From an uncultured Corynebacterium sp. (GTDB lineage Bacteria > Actinomycetota > Actinomycetes > Mycobacteriales > Mycobacteriaceae), in assembly GCF_946222835.1 (NCBI RefSeq), contig NZ_CAMIHD010000016.1:1-37735 (forward strand): DNA of 37,735 nucleotides. Reading direction: 5' to 3'. A model generated the notes under the pieces. The model saw only the letters and a program-made list of their open reading frames with translations. It had not been told where the DNA came from and ran no database searches. Below are positions 7,027 through 12,387 of the stretch, one piece after another. Position numbers and translations under genes: made by a program. How positions within the stretch are numbered: the first letter of the stretch is position 1; each line of letters begins with the position of its first letter.

Positions 7027-8879
7027 TACTTGTTGCCATCCTTGTTCTCGTCCTCGTCAACTACCTCAGCGTCGACAACGTTCGGGTCACCCTGCGCAGC
7101 ACCAGCATCGGCAGCAGCGCCCTCAGCGCCGGCCTCAGCAGCCTGTGCCTCGTAGATCTGCTTGCCCATCTCCTGGGATTCGGTGGACAGCTTCTCCACT
7201 GCGGACTTGATGGCCTCGAGGTCATCGCCCTTCAGAGCCTCATCAACGGCGTCAGCAGCCTCGGTGACCTTGTTCTTAACGTCCTCGGATACCTTGTCAG
7301 CGTTGTCATCCAAGAACTTGCGGGTCTGGTAGGAGGTGGACTCTGCGTTATTGCGCAGCTCCTGCTCCTCGCGGCGCTTCTTGTCCTCTTCGGCGTGCTG
7401 CTCAGCGTCCTTGACCATGCGGTCGATTTCTTCCTGGGACAGGCCGGAACCATCCTGAATCTTGATGGTGTTTTCCTTGCCGGTGCCCTTGTCCTTTGCG
7501 GTCACGTGGACGATGCCGTTGGCATCGATATCGAAGGTGACCTCAATCTGCGGAACACCGCGCGGTGCCGGAGCAATACCGCCGAGCTCGAAGGAGCCGA
7601 GCAGCTTATTGGCGGTAGCCATCTCGCGCTCACCCTGGAAGACCTGAATCTGTACGGAAGGCTGGTTATCTTCCGCGGTGGTGAAGGTCTCGGACTTCTT
7701 GGTCGGAATGGTGGTGTTGCGCTCGATGAGCTTGGTCATCACGCCACCCTTGGTCTCAATGCCGAGGGATAGCGGGGTGACGTCGAGAAGCAGCACGTCC
7801 TTAACCTCGCCGCGCAGCACGCCTGCCTGCAGGGCAGCGCCGACTGCAACAACCTCGTCCGGGTTGACGCCCTTGTTGGCATCCTTGCCGGTCAGTTCCT
7901 TAACCAGGTCAGATACGGCCGGCATACGGGTGGAGCCACCAACGAGAACAACGTGGTCGATATCGCCGACGGAAAGGTCAGCGTCCTTGATGACCTGGTT
8001 GAACGGAGCCTTGGTGCGGTCCAGCAGATCCTGGGTGATCTTCTGGAACTCGGTGCGGGTCAGGGTCTCATCCAAGAACAGCGGGTTCTTGTCGGAGTCG
8101 ACGGTGATGTACGGCAGATTAATGTTGGCCTGCTGGGAGGAGGACAGCTCAATCTTTGCCTTCTCTGCAGCCTCGCGCAGACGCTGTACGGCGCGCTTAT
8201 CCTTGGTCAGGTCAACACCCTGGGAGGTCTTGAAGCGGTCTACCAGCCAGTCGACGATGCGCTGATCCCAGTCATCGCCACCCAGCTCGTTATCGCCGGC
8301 GGTGGCCATAACCTCGACGACGCCATCGCCGATTTCCAGCAAAGAGACGTCGAAGGTGCCGCCACCCAGGTCGAATACCAGGATGGTCTGCTCCTGCTCG
8401 CCCTTTTCCAGGCCATAAGCCAAAGCAGCTGCGGTTGGCTCGTTAACGATACGGAGCACGTTCAGGCCTGCAATCTGGCCAGCTTCCTTGGTGGCCTGGC
8501 GCTGTGCGTCCTCGAAGTATGCAGGAACGGTAATAACGGCGTCAGTAACATCCTCACCGAGGTAAGCCTCTGCGTCGCGCTTCAGCTTCATCAGCGTGCG
8601 AGCGGAAATCTCCTGGGAGGTGTAATCCTTATCATCAATGTTGATCTTCCAGTCGGTGCCGATGTGGCGCTTGACGGAGCGAATGGTGCGGTCAACATTG
8701 GTTACCGCCTGGTTCTTAGCGGACTGGCCGACCAGGATTTCGCCGTTCTTTGCAAAAGCAACGACGGAAGGCGTGGTGCGGGAACCCTCAGAGTTTGCGA
8801 TAACGGTGGACTCGCCACCCTCCAGTACGGAAACGACAGAGTTCGTCGTACCCAGGTCAATACCTACTGCGCGTCCCAT
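7026..8879 (-). CDS. dnaK: Chaperone DnaK (Hsp70)
   Basis: A 617-aa Hsp70 ATPase. The phosphate-1 motif GIDLGTTNS is at the N-terminus, the phosphate-2 motif DLGGGTFDVS near 170-180 and the adenosine motif VVLVGGSTRMP near 305. The substrate-binding domain and an Ala/Glu/Asp-rich tail (after about 580) follow. First gene of the heat-shock operon. The ATG at 8879 is preceded by AAAGGAGAAG. Upstream are a SigH-like promoter and two HAIR elements (see separate entries). Confidence 0.98.
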   Translation of the reverse strand: MGRAVGIDLGTTNSVVSVLEGGESTVIANSEGSRTTPSVVAFAKNGEILVGQSAKNQAVTNVDRTIRSVKRHIGTDWKINIDDKDYTSQEISARTLMKLKRDAEAYLGEDVTDAVITVPAYFEDAQRQATKEAGQIAGLNVLRIVNEPTAAALAYGLEKGEQEQTILVFDLGGGTFDVSLLEIGDGVVEVMATAGDNELGGDDWDQRIVDWLVDRFKTSQGVDLTKDKRAVQRLREAAEKAKIELSSSQQANINLPYITVDSDKNPLFLDETLTRTEFQKITQDLLDRTKAPFNQVIKDADLSVGDIDHVVLVGGSTRMPAVSDLVKELTGKDANKGVNPDEVVAVGAALQAGVLRGEVKDVLLLDVTPLSLGIETKGGVMTKLIERNTTIPTKKSETFTTAEDNQPSVQIQVFQGEREMATANKLLGSFELGGIAPAPRGVPQIEVTFDIDANGIVHVTAKDKGTGKENTIKIQDGSGLSQEEIDRMVKDAEQHAEEDKKRREEQELRNNAESTSYQTRKFLDDNADKVSEDVKNKVTEAADAVDEALKGDDLEAIKSAVEKLSTESQEMGKQIYEAQAAEAGAEGAAADAGAAQGDPNVVDAEVVDEDENKDGNK

Positions 8880-8915
8880 GATTTCTTCTCCTTTTATCTT
8901 GGGGTAATTAATAAA

Positions 8916-8936
8916 GTTGACTGTCAGTGACTCAAC
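8916..8936. promoter_or_regulatory. HAIR-like operator 1 (HspR binding)
   Basis: GTTGACT-N7-ACTCAAC matches 11 of 14 positions of the HAIR consensus CTTGAGT-N7-ACTCAAG. It is embedded in the longer perfect inverted repeat AAGTTGA (8914-8920) / TCAACTT (8932-8938). It lies about 40 bases upstream of the dnaK start codon. Confidence 0.65.
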
Positions 8937-8957
8937 TTCTCGTTGCGTCCGAGCGCT

Positions 8958-8986
8958 ACTGTAACAGAACTTCTACGTCCGGTCAC
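8958..8986 (-). promoter_or_regulatory. Possible SigA-type promoter of dnaK
   Basis: On the minus strand TACAGT (8958-8963) lies 17 bases from GTGACC (8981-8986). The -10 is acceptable and the -35 is weak. It would be a second, housekeeping start between the two HAIR elements. Confidence 0.35.
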
Positions 8987-8991
8987 ACAAC

Positions 8992-9012
8992 CTTGAGTCC
9001 GTGTCACTCAAT
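8992..9012. promoter_or_regulatory. HAIR operator 2 (HspR binding)
   Basis: CTTGAGT (8992-8998)-N7-ACTCAAT (9006-9012) matches 13 of 14 HAIR consensus positions. It lies just downstream of the SigH-like -10 element, over the predicted transcription start, where a repressor would block initiation. Confidence 0.85.
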
Positions 9013-9015
9013 CTC

Positions 9016-9044
9016 TACAACAGGTAGCCTACAAAAGTTATTCC
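9016..9044 (-). promoter_or_regulatory. SigH-type heat/oxidative-stress promoter of dnaK
   Basis: On the minus strand GGAATA (9039-9044), a 16-base spacer and TGTTGTA (9016-9022) match the actinobacterial SigH consensus GGAAYA-N16-20-YGTT. The -35 is preceded by GG, as in C. glutamicum. SigH control of dnaK is known there; here it rests on the motif. Confidence 0.6.
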
Positions 9045-9189
9045 CCGCGACTCAACCTTTCTTCTAAACTTTCCTTTTGTGCAGCTCAGCGGCGCTCTTG
9101 CCGACGCCCACCCCTTACCCTCCACATGATCACCCCCCTTCACCCAACACTGCCCCATACCCAAACGGAGCCCCTTAAATAACCCTAAG

Positions 9190-9224
9190 AGGATCCAAAA
9201 GTCACCTCAGAAAGGATCCAAAAG
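9190..9224 (+). repeat. Two 12-bp direct repeats upstream of the porin-like gene
   Basis: AGGATCCAAAAG occurs at 9190-9201 and again at 9213-9224, a period of 23 bases (about two helical turns). The second copy ends five bases before the -35 element at 9229. The arrangement suggests an operator for a regulator binding in tandem. The rest of 9060-9189 is C-rich, and I see nothing else in it. Confidence 0.5.
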
Positions 9225-9228
9225 AGGA

Positions 9229-9257
9229 TTGGCAGCCCGCCCCTGCTACCGCATACT
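9229..9257 (+). promoter_or_regulatory. Promoter of the porin-like gene
   Basis: TTGGCA (9229-9234), a 17-base spacer and CATACT (9252-9257) form a good SigA-type promoter. The predicted 5' leader is about 70 bases and contains AGCAG/CTGCT arms (near 9266-9282) before the GAAAGGA ribosome binding site. Confidence 0.55.
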
Positions 9258-9333
9258 AGAAATCACAGCAGTTAAGAGCTGCTACCCCAGAGAGAGATTG
9301 TAGTTTTACTCCGCCGATCCGAAAGGAATGTGT

Positions 9334-9510
9334 ATGTTCGATACCCTCGCAGACCTCAGCTCCGCCATCGACTTCGAGGCACTCATCAAGGGCATCAAGG
9401 GCCTCATCGAGGCTTCCTCCGAGTCCAACACCGACTCCGAGGGCCTGTCCTCCGTATTCGAGGGCCTGTCCTCCAAGGATGACGCAGAGGCTGCTGCAGA
9501 AGCTAAGTAA
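9334..9510 (+). CDS. Small acidic amphipathic protein, possibly a PorH/PorA-like mycomembrane peptide
   Basis: A 58-aa protein without signal peptide: a hydrophobic/amphipathic first half (FDTLADLSSAIDFEALIKGI) and an acidic Ser/Ala-rich second half with a repeated EGLSS. Corynebacterial PorA and PorH porins are likewise 45-60 aa, lack classical signal peptides and form amphipathic helices, so this is a plausible relative, but I cannot show homology. I chose ATG 9334, not ATG 9328, because GAAAGGA (9321-9327) would touch the earlier start. Codon use (tcc, gag, ctc, aag) is strongly biased, as expected for high expression. It has its own promoter and a strong downstream hairpin. Confidence 0.7.
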   Translation: MFDTLADLSSAIDFEALIKGIKGLIEASSESNTDSEGLSSVFEGLSSKDDAEAAAEAK

Positions 9511-9543
9511 TTAGCCTTCTGTACTCCTTCATGAAGACCAGCT

Positions 9544-9612
9544 AAACCCCCTCACCTTCTTCCTCCGCTCGGAACCCACCACAAGGAACCGCGCACGAAG
9601 GTGCGGGGGTTT
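9544..9612 (+). terminator. Large nested hairpin downstream of the porin-like gene
   Basis: Arms 9544-9559 and 9597-9612 form a 16-bp stem with one mismatch around a 37-base loop. The 3' arm also takes part in a competing small hairpin, CGCAC (9592-9596) with GTGCG (9601-9605), loop GAAG. The tail is only weakly T-rich. It could be a terminator, a 3'-stabilising element or a switch between two folds. Confidence 0.5.
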
Positions 9613-9648
9613 CGCTGTTTTCAATCACTGTTTCACGTTCGCTGTACC

Positions 9649-9654
9649 TACACT
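9649..9654 (+). promoter_or_regulatory. -10 element of the histidine kinase gene
   Basis: TACACT in the context CTACACTAGGG lies 39 bases before the GTG start. The -35 region (CACTGT, 9626-9631) is weak. The micropeptide promoter has a very similar -10 context (TTACACTAAG), which hints at shared recognition. Confidence 0.4.
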
Positions 9655-9693
9655 AGGGAGATAAAACCCATTGAGCCTTAGCATCCAGGAAGC

Positions 9694-10884
9694 GTGGACC
9701 GTACCGTGTCGAAACCTTCACAGCTGCCCCTTCACCAACGCATCCGCGCGGCCATGACCCTGCAGCGAACAGCAGCCATTACGGCCTTCTTCTGCGTTGT
9801 CCTTACCCTGCTAGGCGCATTCCTTACCCCCACAGAACACCAGTTATCGGCAGCCATTCTTGGATTAGTTCTCACAGTGATAACTACTTCAGGCTTTCGC
9901 TGGCCTTTGGGAATGGCCGGTACCTTTGTTGCCGTGTGGCTAATCGCTACATTTCTTACAAGAACCCCTTTTATCTGTTCGGTGTTCCTAGCTCCGATTT
10001 TCCTAGCGGTAGTTGCTTACCACGGCAAACATAGCCACACAATTGCTGTCGGCCTACTCCTATGGATTTGCGGGCTCATTGATCCTGAAACGCTTGAACT
10101 AAGTATCTACCCTGCCCCAGCTTTCACTTGGGGAATGCTAATTGGCGTCGGTGGCGTAATTGGAGCGACCTTCGCCCACTCTGCAAACCGATATAGATCT
10201 GCCATGGTGGAGTGGAACGATGACGTGAAGCGCCGACAAACCGACCTCGCCGAAACCTTGCACAACTCGGTTGTTTCTAACCTAACGGTAAACACCATGC
10301 AGCTAGAGGCCCTGAGCCTTGAATATTCCAAGCATCCAGAGCTAGCGAAGAGACTCGATGAGCTCAGCGATTCCATGCGCTCTTCCATGTCGGAAGTTCG
10401 GGCACTGACCAAGGTCCTGCGGAATAATATCGATGGGATTAACGACGGCATGAGTTTTGGTTCAACCACGAAGCCAACAAGCTTTGCCCAGCTCATTTCA
10501 GAGGAAGAGGAACGCCTTTCCCGCCTCAATCGATCACCCGTTGTTGAGGTCAAGGGCGAAGAGTTTGCGCCAGAATTTCCCCAAGAAATTCTGGAACCCA
10601 TCGCAGCCATCACCACAGAAGCCTGCCTAAACGCGGTGAAGTATTCTCCACCAGGGGCGGAGATTGTAATTTCCGTTCGACCGCATATGGGCTGGACGGT
10701 CATTACCATCACTAATCCCGTAGCTAAACCAACAAGCAAGAACACCGAAATGTCGTCCGGCATTGGTATGTCCTCTATGAACCGGATTGCAGCCACGATG
10801 GACGCGCGATTGGACACGGATTTGGAGTCTGGAAAATGGGAGTTGAATCTATTTCTGCCGCCCAGCGCCCATAAGCGGCGTTAG
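9694..10884 (+). CDS. NarL-type sensor histidine kinase with multi-helix membrane sensor
   Basis: A 396-aa membrane histidine kinase. Hydrophobic helices fill about residues 27-160 (roughly five or six segments with very short outside loops). The dimerisation/phosphoacceptor helix of HisKA_3 type contains His190 in AETLHNSVVSNL, and the HATPase domain shows the N box at Asn313 (EACLNAVKYS) and the G box GIGMSS (356-361). A sensor without an extracellular domain is typical of kinases that detect peptides or membrane-active compounds. AGGA lies three bases before GTG 9694; an alternative GTG is at 9706. It is followed by a 51-aa peptide gene and a LuxR-type regulator, its likely partner. No close named family member is recognised. 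Confidence 0.92.
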   Translation: MDRTVSKPSQLPLHQRIRAAMTLQRTAAITAFFCVVLTLLGAFLTPTEHQLSAAILGLVLTVITTSGFRWPLGMAGTFVAVWLIATFLTRTPFICSVFLAPIFLAVVAYHGKHSHTIAVGLLLWICGLIDPETLELSIYPAPAFTWGMLIGVGGVIGATFAHSANRYRSAMVEWNDDVKRRQTDLAETLHNSVVSNLTVNTMQLEALSLEYSKHPELAKRLDELSDSMRSSMSEVRALTKVLRNNIDGINDGMSFGSTTKPTSFAQLISEEEERLSRLNRSPVVEVKGEEFAPEFPQEILEPIAAITTEACLNAVKYSPPGAEIVISVRPHMGWTVITITNPVAKPTSKNTEMSSGIGMSSMNRIAATMDARLDTDLESGKWELNLFLPPSAHKRR

Positions 10885-10894
10885 TTCCACCACG

Positions 10895-10923
10895 TTGTAT
10901 AGCAAAGGCTTAATTCTTACACT
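10895..10923 (+). promoter_or_regulatory. Promoter of the micropeptide - response regulator unit
   Basis: TTGTAT (10895-10900), a 17-base spacer and TACACT (10918-10923) give a sound SigA-type promoter just after the kinase stop. It allows the peptide and regulator to be expressed independently of the kinase, with a leader of about 50 bases. Confidence 0.55.
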
Positions 10924-10979
10924 AAGCTTTCGCTTGTTTCTGCCTATTCAATCTTTCACAAACAAAAAGGAGCGCCTTA

Positions 10980-11135
10980 ATGCAGGCCGCACTCGCAAGT
11001 CTTCTCACCCCACTAATGTTGTCTTCTTCCATCTTCGGCGCCGGCCTCACCCCTGGTGAGATGCCAAAGACTACGGCATACGCATCTCCCGTCGATATTG
11101 CATTTGGTTGCCCGGCTCCATGGTGCGTGAAGTAA
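10980..11135 (+). CDS. 51-aa secreted micropeptide with CPAPWC, candidate signalling peptide
   Basis: ATG 10980 follows AAAAAGGAGC seven bases upstream, a strong ribosome binding site, and the frame closes at TAA 11133-11135. The product has a hydrophobic segment (residues 4-23, ALASLLTPLMLSSSIFGAGL) and an Ala-Tyr-Ala at 33-35 that fits signal peptidase I. Cleavage there would release SPVDIAFGCPAPWCVK, 16 residues with Cys44 and Cys49, which could form a disulfide loop or be modified. The N-terminus lacks positive charge, so the leader is not classical. The gene sits between kinase and regulator, has its own promoter and overlaps the regulator start by 16 bases. A signal for the kinase is the natural reading; an accessory protein or bacteriocin-like precursor is an alternative. 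Confidence 0.7.
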   Translation: MQAALASLLTPLMLSSSIFGAGLTPGEMPKTTAYASPVDIAFGCPAPWCVK

Positions 11136-11806
11136 AAATATCCCTCTTGGTCGTCGATGACGACCCACTAGTCCTTGAGGCCTTGGGGCGCTACTTCGCC
11201 TCGGCTGAGGACATGGAGGTGCGCGCCACCGCAGAAAATGGCAAGGTCGCTCTCGAGCTTTTGCAAGAGCAGGACTTTGACGTCATTGTCGCGGACATCC
11301 ATATGCCCGAGATGGATGGCACGACCCTCTTGCGCGAGGTCAACAAGCTCGAAGAACCACCTGTCTTTATTGCGATGACCGCGATGGACAATGACGAGAC
11401 CCTCAAAGAGGTCATGTCCAATAAGGCCGCGGCCTATATTTTAAAAAGTTCCAAGCCGGTCTACATTTTGGATACCGTGCGCGAGGCCGTGCGCGGCGGC
11501 ACGGTTGTCACCCCACAATCGCTTACCCGCTTGTTTGAGCAGCTTCCTGATTGGAACGCTGAGGGAACCAGCGCCGATGCGGCAGCTGCAACCGCCAAGA
11601 TCAAGGACAATCACCATATCTCCCCTGCGCTAGAGCAGGTCCTGGACTTAGTCTGCCAAGGAAAGTCCAACGAAGAGATCGCCAAGAGTACGCATTATGC
11701 ACCGGGCACGGTGAAGAAGTATGTGTCCACCTTGCTCAGTGAATTCCACGCCAAGTCCCGCCTCGAGCTAGCGGTGAAGGCGCTCAAGGCTGGCTACGGT
11801 TCTTAG
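11120..11806 (+). CDS. NarL/LuxR-type response regulator
   Basis: A 228-aa regulator. The receiver domain (about 5-120) contains the acidic pocket VVDDD and phosphoacceptor Asp59 in VADIHMPEMDG, with a conserved Thr in AMTAMD and Lys in ILKSS. The C-terminal LuxR helix-turn-helix (about 165-225) includes KSNEEIAKSTHYAPGTVKKYVSTLL. ATG 11120 (or GTG 11123) lies inside the 3' end of the micropeptide gene and has no Shine-Dalgarno sequence, so translation is probably coupled to the peptide. An in-frame TTG at 11108 is less likely. It is presumably phosphorylated by the kinase at 9694 and ends before a strong terminator. Confidence 0.93.
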   Translation: MVREVKISLLVVDDDPLVLEALGRYFASAEDMEVRATAENGKVALELLQEQDFDVIVADIHMPEMDGTTLLREVNKLEEPPVFIAMTAMDNDETLKEVMSNKAAAYILKSSKPVYILDTVREAVRGGTVVTPQSLTRLFEQLPDWNAEGTSADAAAATAKIKDNHHISPALEQVLDLVCQGKSNEEIAKSTHYAPGTVKKYVSTLLSEFHAKSRLELAVKALKAGYGS

Positions 11807-11824
11807 AACCCAATTGTTGGACAA

Positions 11825-11899
11825 TCCGGGGGTGGGCTACCCCCGGATGAGTTGATACCCCCTCTAAACCCCACATGCTGGGGTTTATTTTTTGTTTTT
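11825..11899 (+). terminator. Terminator of the two-component locus (two hairpins)
   Basis: The first hairpin has a perfect 9-bp GC-rich stem (11825-11833 / 11839-11847). The second has an 8-bp stem AAACCCCA/TGGGGTTT (11866-11873 / 11879-11886), followed by ATTTTTTGTTTTT, a classical intrinsic terminator. Confidence 0.85.
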
Positions 11900-11953
11900 C
11901 TACCCCCGCTTACCATTTTTCAAAAGAGACTAGCATCACGTTTGCCGCTTTCC

Positions 11954-11959
11954 TATAAT
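11954..11959 (+). promoter_or_regulatory. Consensus -10 box of the putA leader
   Basis: A perfect TATAAT at 11954-11959, with no good -35 at the right distance (TAGCAT at 11931). If used, it gives a transcript starting near 11966 with more than 400 bases before putA. Confidence 0.45.
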
Positions 11960-11965
11960 TGCGAC

Positions 11966-12387
11966 AACACAAAAGTTCATAGTATTTCCCAGGCAACATT
12001 TGGAACCTGAACCTGCAGGGTTGCCGCACGTCAGAGCGTTATGGCTCTCGCGTTTTCCTCTAGCCTTACACAGTCACGTCATAGAAAGCAGGTGAGTGTT
12101 GAACACCAACCTGGCGCGCGTTCGTCGCAGCAGCGATAGGCCTCCCGTCCGCATTCGGCCCGCATAGTGGCCCGCTGAACATCGCACTTCACACCGAATC
12201 CCTGCGACCCTCACTTTGCGTCGCGCGCACCCGCGTGTTCGCTCCTCACCCGACTGCAGCCCTGCAGCACCACATAGCTCACCGCTTACGTCCCAGCCGC
12301 CCGTATCGCCCGGCAGCCCACTGTCCGGCACGAATACCGCTAGCGGCTAAGGGGATGTGACTCGTTTGAAAAAGAGGTAGAACCCAT
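11966..12387 (+). other. Long untranslated leader upstream of putA
   Basis: About 420 bases without a convincing gene. It contains AGAGC/GCTCT arms followed by CGCGTTTT (about 12033-12055). A structured element lies at 12089-12113 (CAGGT...ACCTG around GTGT-TGA-ACAC), followed by a C-rich stretch. A 32-codon frame (12041-12139) lacks a ribosome binding site. It may be a regulatory leader or carry a small RNA; I recognise no known riboswitch or RNA family. Confidence 0.35.

Noticed and set aside
7953..8930. 325-codon frame opposite dnaK
   Set aside because: Antisense shadow of the highly biased dnaK codons; it also runs across the dnaK promoter and operators.
9190..9224. Beginning of a CRISPR array
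   Set aside because: Only two 12-bp copies 23 bases apart, no further repeats and no cas genes in the window.
12041..12139. 32-codon frame as a putA leader peptide
   Set aside because: No ribosome binding site, no proline run of the kind used for attenuation, and no sign of codon bias.
11966..12387. Known structural RNA (tmRNA, RNase P RNA, SRP RNA, 6C RNA) in the putA leader
   Set aside because: The conserved core sequences of these RNAs were looked for and not seen.
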